A stretch of 64,000 bases of DNA from Prorocentrum cordatum (taxonomy: Eukaryota > Sar > Dinophyceae > Prorocentrales > Prorocentraceae): positions 188,001 through 252,000 of the forward strand of contig CAUYUJ010014632.1 in assembly GCA_963575745.1 (NCBI GenBank), in the 5' to 3' direction. Made by a program: the position numbers and the translations under genes. Under the pieces are notes generated by a model, which made no database searches, was not told where the DNA came from, and was given only the letters and a program-made list of their open reading frames with translations. Positions 50,219-60,245 of this stretch are shown piece after piece (the first letter of the stretch is position 1; the number at the start of each line of letters is the position of its first letter).

Positions 50219-50419
50219 GACGTCGGCTCGACCGTGCGAGAGAGCAGGTGCGTGCGGGCCCCCGCGGCGCCGGGGCCGCCTCTTCGCCATCTCCTCGTCG
50301 CTGACCGCCTCGTCGTCCCTGGCGGCGGGAGAGCCTGGCGCTCCCGCGTGGCGGTGGGGTGGGGCGGGGCGTGCGCGGACCGAGGCTCGGCGGCGAGCCC
50401 CGGGGGGGGCAAGGCGCTC

Positions 50420-50530
50420 CACTCGTGCGTCGACGCTGCGTCGAGAGTCGAGTGTCTGTCGAGAGCTCCGTCGACTTGACTGGAGCTCGAGGCTGCGTCA
50501 GGCCGAAGGTCTGTCGGCTCGAATCCCGAC
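50420..50530 (+). repeat. CTCCACTCGTGCG repeat, copy 1 of 2
   Basis: 'GCTCCACTCGTGCGTCGACG' and 'GACTTGACTGGAGCTCGAGG' correspond to 54010-54110. Both lie close to a 'GGCGGCGAGCCC' phrase, though in different relative order. Confidence 0.5.
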
Positions 50531-50544
50531 CCTCTTCCCGGGAC

Positions 50545-50635
50545 CGGCTTCTCATCCTGAGTCATTTGTTGACGGGCCCGAGGCCCGGCGAGGGCCCCCC
50601 GGGGCCGAAATTGGCAAAAAAACCTCCCGTCCCGA
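50545..50635 (+). repeat. CATCCTGAGTC hairpin-like repeat
   Basis: 'CATCCTGAGTCATTTGTTGA', 'CCCGAGGCCCGGCGAGGGCC', then 'AAACCTCCCGTC'. The reverse-strand counterpart is at 52107-52205. Longer relatives are at 52501 and 62645. Confidence 0.55.
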
Positions 50636-51142
50636 TTTTCCTACGACGAGATCATGTCTGGTCTGGCGCGCGAGCGCAGGCAGGCTGCACCGCACCTGCT
50701 GCACATCACAGCGCTGCTCGTTGGCGCCTCGCGGCCGGCGAGGTGTGCCCTGCCCGTCGCGCGCAACGTAGCACCGCCTCGGCGCCTGCAGTCCGACCGG
50801 GCCAGGGGGATGGGCGACAAGGACGCGAGAACCTGGGACGCCCAAACTGAGGCCGCAAACGGGAGCAGGTCGCTGGGGACACTCGGAAATCCCACCAGCC
50901 CTCTGGGCGTTGGTGGATCTGGACAACGAACCGAAGTAGTTGGGAGGAGGAGGGCGATAGGAAGTAGGGCGAGGAGAGGATGTGAGGAAGCAACGGGGGG
51001 GGCAAGGGAAAGGCTGGGGAGGTAGGAAGGTGGCAGAGGGCGGAGAATGGCCAGGAGGATGGCGAGAACGATGGCAAGGGGATGAGGAAGAAGGAGGGGA
51101 GATAGGGGTAAAGAAAACAACAACCTGAACCATCTACCTTCT
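50636..51142. other. No gene recognised
   Basis: GC-rich then G/A-rich DNA. Confidence 0.35.
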
Positions 51143-51362
51143 GTTGCATCCTCAAAGCACCTTGTCTGTCCCGTCGCGGCCATATCCGCCACGAATCCGT
51201 GTTGAAGCAATATCGGACTCGTCGGATCCGCGTCCAATCCATGTCAAACCCGCGTCGAGCCTACGCCAAGTCCGCGCCGAGTCCGCACCGAGCCTGGGCC
51301 GGGTACAACCAAAATACACCAATTTGGGGGACAGGCGAGGCCCCTCGAAGATGCAACGTAAC
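51143..51362. mobile_element. GTTGCATC-terminal MITE, copy 2 of 3
   Basis: Left 'GTTGCATCCTC...CACCTTGTCTGTCCC', right 'GGCGAGGCCCCTCGAAGATG' then CAACGTAAC. Interior 'GTCGGATCCGCGTCCAATCC'-type units. Confidence 0.82.
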
Positions 51363-51624
51363 CTCCCCTGCCACACAGCAGATGAGGAAGGAGGAGGGGC
51401 GACACGAGGGGAGGGCCACGAGGAGCTGAGCAGACGAGGAAGGAGGGGAGGGCCACGAGGAGCAGATGAGGAAGGACACGGGGGCCCCGAGGAGCAGATG
51501 AGGAAGGAGGGGGGGGAGACAGGGGGTGAAGGAAGGAGCAGCCTGACCCGCCTCCCCTGCCACACGGCACGAGGCACACGACGCAAACACACCGCTTCAC
51601 GACTTGGGCGTTTCGTAATGGGGG

Positions 51625-51760
51625 GGGTCATACATGGGGGGGTGGCGAGGGTGGCCCGAAAAGGTACCCAAACGGTACCTAAACGAGCCCCCTGGGGCTC
51701 TGGAGGGGCCCGAAAGGGGCACGAAAGGGGACCTTTTCTGACCCCCCCATTTGTGACCCC
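51625..51760 (+). repeat. GAAAAGGTACCCAAACG repeat, copy 2 of 2
   Basis: Inverted relative of 47000-47134. It also contains an internal inverted pair around 'GAGCCCCCTGGGGCTC'. Confidence 0.75.
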
Positions 51761-51801
51761 CCATTAAGCCACGCCCAAAGCAGCGGCGAGGCGTTTTCCT
51801 C

Positions 51802-51870
51802 CACGCCCGAAACGGGTATGGAACGAATGGGTATCATGCCCAACAGCAGTTCCTGTGCATTTTGCCCATT
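51802..51870 (+). mobile_element. GGGTACGGAAAG element, solo end
   Basis: 'GCCCGAAACGGGTATGGAAC', 'GAATGGGTATCATGCCCAAC', 'AGCAGTTCCTGTGCATTTTG' match the left 65 bp of 5774-5980. The rest is absent. Confidence 0.7.
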
Positions 51871-52106
51871 AAGCCACGCCCAAACGACGTGGCTCCTCGG
51901 AGGCCCGGGCCCTCCCCGGGGCACCGCCCGACGCCTGCCCACACGGCCCCGGGGAGGCCAGCAGCGGGCCCCGGGGGCCGGACAAACGGCCCTCGGAGGC
52001 CGCAGACCCCCCCGGAGCACCCTCTTGCTTGCCCCGCGCGCCTGCTCCACGACGCGAGGAGGCCAGGGGGGACCCTGAGGCTCCCTTCCCCCCCAGACCC
52101 CCTCGA

Positions 52107-52205
52107 GCAATGAAAAAATCATGACGGGAGGTTTTTCCTAATCTTCGGCCTCCGGGGGCCCTCACCGGGCCTCGGGAGCGTCAAAAAACGACTCAGGATG
52201 CAAAG
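52107..52205 (-). repeat. CATCCTGAGTC repeat, inverted copy
   Basis: Minus strand reads 'GCATCCTGAGTCGTTTTTTG', a GGCCC-rich stem, then 'AAAAACCTCCCGTC', as at 50545-50635. Confidence 0.6.
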
Positions 52206-52500
52206 CCGGTCATGGGGAAAGGGTCGGGACCTCTGGGGGTCGACGTAATGAAAAAATCATTACGTCGGGGGTCTGGGCCTGCAGGCTCTCCCGAGGGGCA
52301 GCGATCGGTGGGGGGGGGGGAGGCCTGCACCGGGGGGGGTGGGGGCATGGACGAGGCATCGGCGATGCGTCGCCGATGGATCGGCCATGGGCCCCCGATA
52401 GCGAAACCGCACGCCCCTGGGCGGGTGGGCCAGGGGGCCCCTGCCAGCGATCGGTGGGCGACTGGGGTTCGAGGCGCTCCCCGCGGAGCCTGTCCCCCCT

Positions 52501-52693
52501 GATTCAGCAGGGGGGGAACGAGTCCCGAGGGAAACGGGTCCTGGTCCTCTGTGGCCTTCCCCCGGGACGCGCTCCTGCATCCTGAGCCGGTTTTTCTGAC
52601 AGTCCCCGGGCCCGCGGAGGGGCCCGAGAGTCCGAAAACGATGGGAACCGCCGGGGCCCGTTTCCCTCAGCACCCGCTTCCCCCATGGCGACC
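52501..52693. mobile_element. GGGTCC...GGCCCGTTTCCC inverted element, copy 1 of 2
   Basis: 'GAAACGGGTCCTGGTCC' on the left pairs loosely with 'GGGGCCCGTTTCCC' on the right. The core is 'CATCCTGAGCCG', 'CTGACAGTCCCCGGGCCCG', 'GGGGCCCGAGAGTCCG'. Collinear with 62645-62830. Confidence 0.65.
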
Positions 52694-52849
52694 TATCGTC
52701 GCCCCTGATCCCCTCACAGCAGCCACCGCGGCTTCACCGAGCGAGGAGCCAGACCGCGAAGAGGAGGACGACTGCCTGCGCAAGCGCCGAGGCGCACGAC
52801 CGTGAGCGCGCAGCGTATTGCAGTATCCTGCTCCAATCCTCGTCACATC

Positions 52850-53012
52850 CTGCTCCAATCCTCGTCTTTCTCCTGCTTCTCCTCTCTGTCCTCTGTGTCC
52901 CCTTCCTCCTCCTCCTCCTCCTCCTCCTCTTCCGCCTCCTCCTCGTCCTCCTTTTCCTCCTCCTCCTCCTCCTCCTCTTCCTCCTACTCCTCCTCCTCCT
53001 CCTGATTCCTGA
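52850..53012 (+). repeat. Pyrimidine tract (CTC)n ending in TGATTCC repeats
   Basis: CTC repeat, then four 'TGATTCC/TGATT' units (53002-53030). More CTC at 53070-53098. Confidence 0.93.
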
Positions 53013-53394
53013 TTCCTGATTCCTGATTTTTTATGGCTTGCCAGAAATCGTTCCCAGTCCTCCCTAGTCCTCCTCCTTCTCCTCCTCCTCCTCCTCCCTG
53101 CCCCCCCCGCCTCGTCCTTCTCCTTAGGGGAAGGGCGTAAAGAAGGGCAAGGCCATAGGGTGGGTGGGCTCGGCGGAGGAACGCTCTAACGCCCCTGGGC
53201 AAAAGGGTGCGCGAGTGCCCAGCCGGGCTCGCTCCCCGACGCGGCATAAGAACGTACCCTGCCTCTGCGGACTCCAGGTTTGGAAGAGGAAGAGGAGCCA
53301 AGGTGGTGCCACCACTGGGGTGGTGATTATTGTGGGGGTCTCGAAGGGGATGGGCATGGGGATGGGGATCGGTTCAACGATACCGAGCCGAGGC

Positions 53395-53482
53395 TATTGC
53401 TCGCTCGCTCGCCCGAGCAAGCGAGCGACCGAGAGGGGGAAGGGGGGGGCGAGGGAGCGAGCGAGCGAGGGGGCGAGCGAGC
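53395..53482. repeat. (GCTC)n / (GAGC)n inverted tetranucleotide repeats
   Basis: 'GCTCGCTCGCTCGC' then 'GCAAGCGAGCGACCGAG' and 'GCGAGCGAGCGAGG': tetranucleotide repeats in both orientations, able to fold back. Confidence 0.85.
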
Positions 53483-54009
53483 ACGGAGGGCAAGCTGGTT
53501 GGGTGGGGGAGAGGATGGCCGAGGAGAGGGCCACAACGATGCCAGACAAGCCCGTCGCGAGAGCAAGATCAATGCCTGACGTGCCACACCGGGCGCACAC
53601 ACGGGCCCGTGGCCCGTGGCCCCAAAGTTGTCCCCCGTCCTTTCCCCACGCCTTCCTGCTTCCCTTTCCCAATTCCCTGCACCCCCGTTGCTCCCTCGTC
53701 CCAGTTCCCGTCTTCCACATCCTCCCTTTCCTCCATCTCCTCCTCCCCCTCCCCCCTCCTCCTCACACCCCACGTCGTGCTCTTCCACAGCGTGGCCCCC
53801 CGAAGGTCTGAACCTTTTCCTGGGGACCGCATGTGTTCGTCCCGAGCCTTTCCGTCACTGTCTACGAAATCGAACAGGAACCCAAAGAGGCCTAAAACTG
53901 TCAAGCACATCCGCCGTTACATCTTCTCCACGATGTGAGGATGTCGGGATCACGCCCTGCTGCGGATGCACAATTAGATTCTCTTTCCGGGGACATTCCT
54001 AGGGCCATT
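53483..54009. other. No gene recognised
   Basis: Chance frames only. Confidence 0.35.
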
Positions 54010-54110
54010 CGCTCCACTCGTGCGCCGATGCTGTGTCGAATCGAAGTTCTGACAACTTGAGTATAACTCTACTCGAACTCGAGCCGTGGTTGAGTCGAGG
54101 AACAGACGAG
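54010..54110 (+). repeat. CTCCACTCGTGCG repeat, copy 2 of 2
   Basis: 'GCTCCACTCGTGCGCCGATG' and 'CTCGAGCCGTGGTTGAGTCG'. See 50420-50530. Confidence 0.5.
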
Positions 54111-54119
54111 CTAAAGTTT

Positions 54120-54306
54120 GGCGGCGAGCCCAGAAAGAAGTAAGAAGGGGCGGGCCTTCCCGGAAAGCTCGGACGTCCCACGAACTTCTGCGAGGTGTTC
54201 TAACCCTTCCCCGGAGACGCAGATGGTGCCAGAACTTCCTTCTGAGAAGCCCCGCCGCCTTCTGAGAAGGCTTTCTCCTTCTCGTCTCCCCCCCTCGCTC
54301 GCCGCC
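54120..54306. mobile_element. GGCGGCGAG-terminal palindromic element, copy 4
   Basis: 'GGCGGCGAGCCCAGAAAG' start, 'CCCCCCTCGCTCGCCGCC' end, 'GGGGCGGGCCTTCCCGGAAA' left, 'CCGCCGCCTTCTGAGAAGGC' right. The cleanest complete copy without a microsatellite. Confidence 0.78.
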
Positions 54307-54727
54307 AGTATTACTGCACCGACCTTGCAAACGTGCTGCAGGGGATTCTTGAATGGATTTCTACCAATGCAGAACCCCGAAACGGCGAGCGAACAACGAA
54401 ATGAACGTCATGTGGATGTTTGTGGTCTTCGCTCCTGGCCGACAAAAATCCGCGCGAAACTCGCCCCGAAATCCGGAACGAGACTCTCCCGGACAATCCG
54501 GGCCCATCCCATCGCTTCCCGAGCGACCTTGCAATTCGCTCTGCGATGTTGGCGCCATGGCCGACAGAGCCGGGCTGCAGTCGAACTCCAGGGAGCCTCA
54601 CGTCGCGCATCGCGCCCCGCGACGCGCGGCTCCTCCCCGCACGCCCTCGCAGCCCTCGCGCCGCCAGCATCCCTGGAGAAGGGCAGGCGTCCCGGCCCAC
54701 GGCCGCGACGCGCGGCGCGCGCGACGC

Positions 54728-54728
<1 letters not shown>
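54307..54728. other. No gene recognised
   Basis: 'CGTCGCGCATCGCGCCCCGC' at about 54601 resembles 'CGCGCATCGCGCCCCGCGAG' at 1436, a minor shared phrase. Confidence 0.35.
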
Positions 54729-54762
<34 letters not shown>

Positions 54763-54764
54763 GC
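54729..54764 (+). repeat. (CT)n microsatellite
   Basis: About 16 uninterrupted CT dinucleotides. Confidence 0.95.
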
Positions 54765-54810
54765 GCCCCTGGGGCTGACCTGGGAACCGATCCGTTACTG
54801 AAGGGGCCCT

Positions 54811-54954
54811 GGGACACACAAAGAAATACACACAAATAAAAAGATTCCCCATCTTTTGCCATACTCTTCTGGGCTTCTGTCTTCCCCCCCACTGCCCATA
54901 TTTTCCCATATTTTTTGGGAATGGACGATTAATTGTGTCTGTGTGTGTTTTTTC
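54811..54954. mobile_element. ACACAGACACAA-terminal element, copy 3 of 3
   Basis: 'GACACACAAAGAAATACAC' left, 'AATTGTGTCTGTGTGTG' right, 'CTGTCTTCCCCCCCACTGCC' inside. Confidence 0.72.
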
Positions 54955-55046
54955 CCCCTCCTGCATTACGTCAGGTTCGTGTCGTGCCGGCTTCGGCGTG
55001 GGTTTCTGACACCGCGGGGGTCTTTCCACCTTGAGAACGATCGGCC

Positions 55047-55175
55047 GTGTCCGGCACGTCCACATCGTTCCACATGAACCAATTCCGCGTCGCCCGCTGC
55101 GTGTATATGGATACGACCGGGGAGTCGAGCCTATACGATCCTCCGCTGGTAGACATGAAGGCGGAAGAGGTTAGC
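55047..55175 (+). CDS. Possible exon fragment, unrecognised
   Basis: One frame reads as ordinary protein ('NQFRVARCVYMDTTGESSLY', then 'PPLVDMKAEEV'), without the repeat bias of other frames nearby. A GT (donor-like 'GGTTAG') follows the Glu-Glu codons near 55170. No homologue recognised, and no neighbouring exon found. It may be chance. Confidence 0.2.
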
Positions 55176-55290
55176 TACTCCTCTTCCAGGGCGCTGCGCG
55201 GAGAGCAGCGCGGTGTGCGCACCAATACCTGAGCCGATACGTTAGCTGTATGTGATGATATAATGGTGATATGAGCGGACTTTTGGGGGG

Positions 55291-55450
55291 CGGAAAGATA
55301 CGGATACGTGTTGTCCCCGGACCTCTCTTGGGGTGCGTTCTGACCAGAATTTCGAGGCGAATCCAGCGGTGACAACGAGAATTCCCCAGGAGGACCAGGA
55401 AAGGCCGAAAACGAAGGGGGACGACACGTATCCGTATCTTTTTCTCCCCC
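55291..55450. mobile_element. GATACGGATACGTGTTGTCC-terminal element, copy 1 of 2
   Basis: TIRs 'GATACGGATACGTGTTGTCC' and 'GACGACACGTATCCGTATC'. Core 'GGGTGCGTTCTGACCAGAAT' followed by 'GCGAATCCAGCGGTG' is shared with 63858-63980. Confidence 0.8.
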
Positions 55451-55458
55451 GAGACTTC

Positions 55459-55484
55459 ACACACACACACACACACACACACAC
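55459..55484 (+). repeat. (CA)n microsatellite
   Basis: About 13 CA dinucleotides directly after the TIR element. Confidence 0.95.
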
Positions 55485-55564
55485 CGCGTTCCACGCTGAA
55501 CGCTGCGGGGTCGCCGCCGGGCGACACGACAGGAACCCGCCGTTGCTTCGAGGGCCTCCTGCTT

Positions 55565-55760
55565 GCCATCGCTCGGGCGTCTGCTCCCTGTGCATGCATT
55601 TCGGCCTCGTGCATGCACTCTGCTCCGCAAGATGTCCTCCTCCTCCTCCTCCTCCTCCTCCTCCGCCGAGAGAGAGAGAGAGAGAGAACAAACACTGCAC
55701 GCGGCCGAGCGATGCCACGCCGCCAGAGAAAACAAACGCTGCACACGTCCGAGCGACACC
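55565..55760. mobile_element. CATCGCTCGGACGT-terminal element, copy 2, with microsatellites
   Basis: Left 'GCCATCGCTCGGGCGTCTG', right 'CACACGTCCGAGCGACACC'. The interior contains 'CATGCATTTCGGCCTCGTGC' plus (TCC)n (55633-55664) and (GA)n (55668-55688). Confidence 0.7.
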
Positions 55761-56470
55761 TCGCAGCAGCTGGGGTCGGATGACCGCACCGCATCGCCGC
55801 CGCATCGCCGATGCGTCGGCGACGTCGGCAACGCACCAGCGACGCCGGCGCGGAGAAACTCGGCGCCTCCACATCGAGCCGCCTCGCCGAGGGATCCGCG
55901 ATGCCTCGGCGGTGCTGCGCGAGACCCTCCGACCCCGCCCCCGTCTGGGAGGCCCGGACCGGCGGGCCCCGGGGAGGCAGGAGAGCCCAGAGTCGCATCG
56001 ACACGTCGAATCGATGCGTGCGAAAGGAATCGGATCCGCGGAGCTCGGCAGCCGAGTCGGGAGGAGTCGAATCGGCGAAAATCGGTAAACGATCAGGCCT
56101 CCAATGAGAAATCGGACTCCGGATCGGATTCCAAAGCCGAATAGAATCGGAACGGGAGGCCATCGACGTCGAAGCGAATCGAATCGGAGGAATCGAAACG
56201 AGCCTCCTGGAAAGGGCCTCGAGACGAACATCTGAGAACAGCCCTCGCGGCACGCAGCGAGAGCAAGGCGGGGGGGCCTCTCCCCCACGACCTCGGCGTC
56301 CCTCCTGCGAAGGAGGGGGCAAGCGGCGCGCCAGCCCGCGGGGGCCGCAGCTTCGGGCCCCGCGCTGCGCTGTCCTCCCTCCCCTCCGCACGATGCAAGA
56401 CGACCTCATACTTGCGCGGCAAAACTCGGGACGCGGACAACTCGGAAATTCGCCGAGCTCTTAGAGTTAG
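55761..56470. other. No gene recognised
   Basis: GATCGGAATCG-type short phrases recur (56010-56200). Chance frames. Confidence 0.35.
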
Positions 56471-56624
56471 GTCGGGCATGTCCCCCCTGCAGGCGGATTT
56501 TGGACGCCTAATACAAAACATGCCAAACGTATTCAACAATAGTCGAAACATGGTCGAATAATCGTCCCCATACTATTGTTTGACTCTTTTAAATATATTC
56601 CTCCTGTAGCGGGACACGCCTGAC
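56471..56624. mobile_element. GTCGGGC-terminal MITE, copy 2 of 4
   Basis: 'GTCGGGCATGTCCCCCCTGC' left, 'CCTGTAGCGGGACACGCCTG' right, A/T-rich middle with 'CAATAGTCG'. Confidence 0.85.
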
Positions 56625-56689
56625 GCAGAATTAGGATCGCTTGTGTGCAAAACCGCTGCCCTTCCCCAAACCCCTTCCCAAGGAAGCTG

Positions 56690-57060
56690 GCCCCGCTGGC
56701 CTAAGAGGCGGGGTGCCTGGAAGAGGTCTGGCGGCCACGGTTGCCCCAGAAATTTTACCAGACGGCCCCAAACGGCGCCGAACTGGCCTCCATGTGGACT
56801 CAGATGGCCGCAAAAAAGCCAAAGGCCGCCAAAACGCCCCCCAGAGGGCTCCAACAGGAACCCCCAAAAGGGCCCCAATCAGCGAAAACCATTCGTTCCC
56901 CAACGAATTGACATGTTCTGCGCACTCGCCGTTGGATTCACATGTGTCCGAGACGGCCCAAGAAGCCTCCAAGATGGCCAACTCAAAAAGGCCCCATATG
57001 GCCATAATACCCCCGAGCGGCCTCAAAAACGCTCCCAAAAACCCTCCAAATGTCCACGCC
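56690..57060 (+). repeat. CCAAGA.GGCC minisatellite, second array
   Basis: Degenerate units like 'CCCCAAACGGCGCC', 'CCAAAACGCCCC' and 'GCCCAAGAAGCCTCCAAGAT', as at 39826-40520 but sparser. Confidence 0.55.
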
Positions 57061-57270
57061 CTGCGCGCTCCAGACGGGCATCCCGGGAACCGCGAGGAAC
57101 CTAGTGTCCAATGACACACGAAACCAGAACAAACAACCCACCGCCCGTGATCTTGCCCGCGGGAGCAGCTCCGGCCCTCTGCACTTGCCCTTGCGGCCGT
57201 TTCCTCCGCAGCCTCCTCCGTCCCCCTTCCCTGATCCTTTATCGTCCTTCCCCTCCCATTTCGGCTACAC

Positions 57271-57437
57271 GCAAGAGTGACCCTGGGTAAGAGTGACCTT
57301 TGGTGCGCGGCTTCTTTGGGGCCGCGGGGGGACCAAACTTGGGCGCGCACGCCGCTGCTCCTGCTTCAATTTCAGCCACCTGGGGGCCCATCTGTGCCCG
57401 CACCAAAGGTCACTCCAGCGAAAGGTCACTCTTACGT
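57271..57437. mobile_element. AAGAGTGACC-terminal palindromic element
   Basis: Left 'AAGAGTGACCCTGGGTAAGA' then 'GTGACCTTTGGTGCGCG'. Right 'CGCACCAAAGGTCACTC' then 'GAAAGGTCACTCTTACG'. Each end carries two copies of the GTGACC motif. Confidence 0.75.
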
Positions 57438-57922
57438 CTAGTCGACCATTCCTCCGCCAGAGACGGGCTCATGTGCTGTGCGAGACGCAGAAAGGCACCT
57501 GCAGCAGAAACCCTCCAAGCAGTTTGCAACAAGCCTCCAGGCAGCTCGCGAAAAGGCAGCTCGCGAAACACCCAGGGACCAACGGGGACTCCGCGCTCGC
57601 CGCCATCCTAACAGCAGCGCCAACAAAACCATCACGACCAACACGCCAGTGTGTCTGGGACCGGGCCACAACGGACACACATCAAGGAGCAGCAAGCGCG
57701 AACGCCACTGCCCGCCACCAAAGTGATTTGTGTCTTTGACTCCACCAGTTCTTGGGGGCTTCTGGTGGCAAGCGCTGTTCCATGGCGACAGTGAGAGAAC
57801 CCTCACGAAGCCAACAAAAACCCAAGGGGCTCGGCGGTGTGGCGTGAACCTTCGAATCTCTGTGAGATGGCGGGCTTGGACGATGTGTCGGGCGCCGCGG
57901 CCGGTTACGAAGCCCTCAGCTC
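57438..57922. other. No gene recognised
   Basis: 'AGGCAGCTCGCGAAA' is repeated in tandem at about 57540. Confidence 0.35.
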
Positions 57923-58049
57923 GCCATCGCTCGGACGTCCATTCCCTGTATTTTTGTTCGGTTTCGTGCGTGGTGTTTTCGCCAAATGATCAAGGATGCT
58001 CCTCGATGGCCCTCGCCGAAGGAAAAATACACACGTCCGAGCAATGCCA
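57923..58049. mobile_element. CATCGCTCGGACGT-terminal element, copy 3, compact
   Basis: Left 'GCCATCGCTCGGACGTCCAT', right 'ATACACACGTCCGAGCAATG'. At about 127 bp it is the shortest copy, free of H1 and microsatellites, so the best estimate of the founder. Confidence 0.78.
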
Positions 58050-59425
58050 AGTCAGGGGCACTTTATCGTCGACCTGGACCTGCCAGACCCCTTCGTCGAA
58101 TACTTCACGAAGAGTTATCGGTGCGCGCTAGCGTGTGGGCGAGATGGCGTGTTTCGCGCCTCGGTTGCAAAAGAAAGCCAGAGGATGGGGGGCGAAGAAG
58201 GACGGGGGAGTGGAGGAGAAGGACGACGAGGGTTGCAGGATACTAGATGGGGTGAGAGAAGAAAGATAATAAAGTCACGACGAGAATAACGTCACGACGT
58301 CCCACGCGAGGGCGCGACCTTGAAGGATCAGGCGGGAGCCGTTGCTGTTATTCTTGCTGTTGATGTTGTAAACCAGGGGCCAGGGGCACAATTTGATGGC
58401 ACCTCAATGTCCCTTGAGAAAACCAGGGTGCAAGCCCCGGGAAGCAATTCATTTGAAGAATACATTGGTTACCGAAGGGGGGATCAGCACTAATGGTTCT
58501 TGAGAAAAGAATAATCACCAACAACAACCCCACGCTGAAGCAAGGGAAATGGCTTGGCTTATGAGGGGCTGTGGTCGCCGGGCCTGTCTTCAGTTCTAGA
58601 CTGGGGGACCTATCAGTCATCGAGGCTGGCCGCGGCCACAACCCACCCGTATGTCCTTTCTGGGTAGCACGGTGACGGCTGCAGGCCCCTGTCTCGAACG
58701 GGCTCGCATCCTGTCCATCCTGGTTGTCCCGAGTACGGAATCCTCCTTCGCCTACTCCTGCTCCTCGCCCCCTCCACCTATCTTTCCTGCTCGTGCTCCT
58801 GCTCGGCATCATCACCATCACGGGGGGTAAGTGGAGAAGGACGGCGCGGAGGTGGAGAAGGCAGAGAAGGATCGGGATTTGGAGTTGAAACAAATGAGAA
58901 CGAGGCGACAGCGAACGACATGGGGGACACAAGGTCGTCGACGACGAAAAAGCAAAAAAGAAGGGATAGGAGGGAGATGACGAGGAGGACGAGGACACCG
59001 AGGAGGACGACGTCGAGAAAGACGCATGAACGTGGAACTAATTCAAATGCGAGGACGAGGGGGCCGAGTCGAGGATGATGATCGCTCAGAATCAACCCCG
59101 CATCGGCTGGGCGGCGTGCGAGATGGGGGACCACGCGTAGGAACGCTGCGGCCCGCCTAATCCAAGTGACCTCGGCAGTGTTCAGGACTAGAGTCTAGGA
59201 GGGACGCCATGATACGATTGGCCCACATGCAGTATGAGAGTTCAAAAAAAAGCAGCGGCAAAGGAACCGCAGAAATCTTGCAGTGCACCCCTCAATCATT
59301 GCCGTAAGAGCCTGAGGCTGCGAACGCAGTGAACGCTGCCTCCTGCGGGGGCTCGAGCCGACTCCGCACGGATGCACCGCCTTCTCTGGTGCGAGCGGCC
59401 CTGCGCGGCCTCCCGGCGTTGCACC
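58050..59425. other. Moderate-GC region, no gene assigned
   Basis: A minus frame is open for 216 codons (58998-58348) with one hydrophobic stretch ('VGLLLVIILFS') but no recognised domain. No repeat relatives noticed for 58330-59190. This is the largest stretch of ordinary-looking DNA in the right half. Confidence 0.3.
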
Positions 59426-59760
59426 ACCAAGCGCGGCCCCCAAGCGCGAACCCCCAGCGAGGCTCCAATGCCTGGCACTTTGGAGTCCCGAAACAATGCC
59501 GTGACAGACCGTGCGGTGACCTCGAAATCCCCCAAGACCTCACCGCACGGTCCGTCAACGCACGATTGTGGGACCTCGGATGCCCCAGTCGCCCGATTCA
59601 TCCTCGGAGAACGACCCGAGTCCCAAAACCGTGCGGTGACCCCGAATCCCCACCGACTCACCGCACGGTGTGGTCACCACCCCTTCTTGGGGGCCCCCGA
59701 GGCACCCAAGCGTGGCCCTCAAGCGCGGACCCCAGAGAGACAAGTGCTGGACGGACGAGC
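59426..59760. repeat. Direct repeats enclosing two ACCGTGCGGTGA hairpins
   Basis: 'AAGCGCG(A/G)ACCCC' phrases at 59430-59485 and 59705-59760 are direct repeats. Between them, 'GACCGTGCGGTGACC' with 'CTCACCGCACGGTC' (59508-59553) and 'ACCGTGCGGTGACC' with 'ACTCACCGCACGGT' (59628-59670) form two strong hairpins. Confidence 0.8.
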
Positions 59761-60097
59761 GCGCGCCTGGGCTTACTACACTCTCTCAGCCCCCCCCCTC
59801 TGCGAACATTACGTCTCGCCGCTCTAGAATGCACACCCAGCATCAGCGCTACGATCCCTTCCTGAACTCAGGCGACCGCGGCAACACTGGCGCGCCAAAG
59901 CAGTCTCAGATGCGGCTGCTCGTGATCGGGTCTCAAAGTCGACCCCCGAGTCTGGTTCTGGGGCGCACACTGGCCAGCACCATGCGGCGAATCCAGCCGA
60001 GGCCAACACCATGCGTACACTGGGCAACACCATTATTTCCGTTGCTCTCCAAGTGCGCAACGGAAAGAAGCGGGTCTTACCCATCGGTCGGAAGAAT
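59761..60097. other. No gene recognised
   Basis: Mixed composition with 'CCAGCACCATGCG'/'CCAACACCATGCG' repeated near 59980. Confidence 0.35.
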
Positions 60098-60245
60098 GAG
60101 GTAGAAACATGAAGTAGGAAGGCGTTGAACATGAATTAGGTGTCCGCCACCCCCTAAGAAAGACGGAAAAGGGGAAGCCACTCGATCATTGAAGGAGGAA
60201 GGCGCTGAAAGTAGATTGGGATCTTGGAATCCACAAATACCTACT
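60098..60245 (+). repeat. GTAGAAACATGAAG dispersed repeat, copy without expansion
   Basis: 'GAGGTAGAAACATGAAGTAGG' (last 20 shared) to 'AGATTGGGATCTTGGAATCC'. Relatives: 21703-21885 and 1-50. Confidence 0.65.

Noticed and set aside
50500-50540. tRNA-like T-arm ('GTCGGCTCGAATCCCGAC')
   Set aside because: The loop is one base too long and no acceptor, D or anticodon arms can be paired around it.
58348-58998. 216-codon minus-strand frame with one hydrophobic stretch
   Set aside because: No recognised domain. The N-terminal part is Ser/Pro low-complexity and there is no clear start context. Kept as unassigned DNA.
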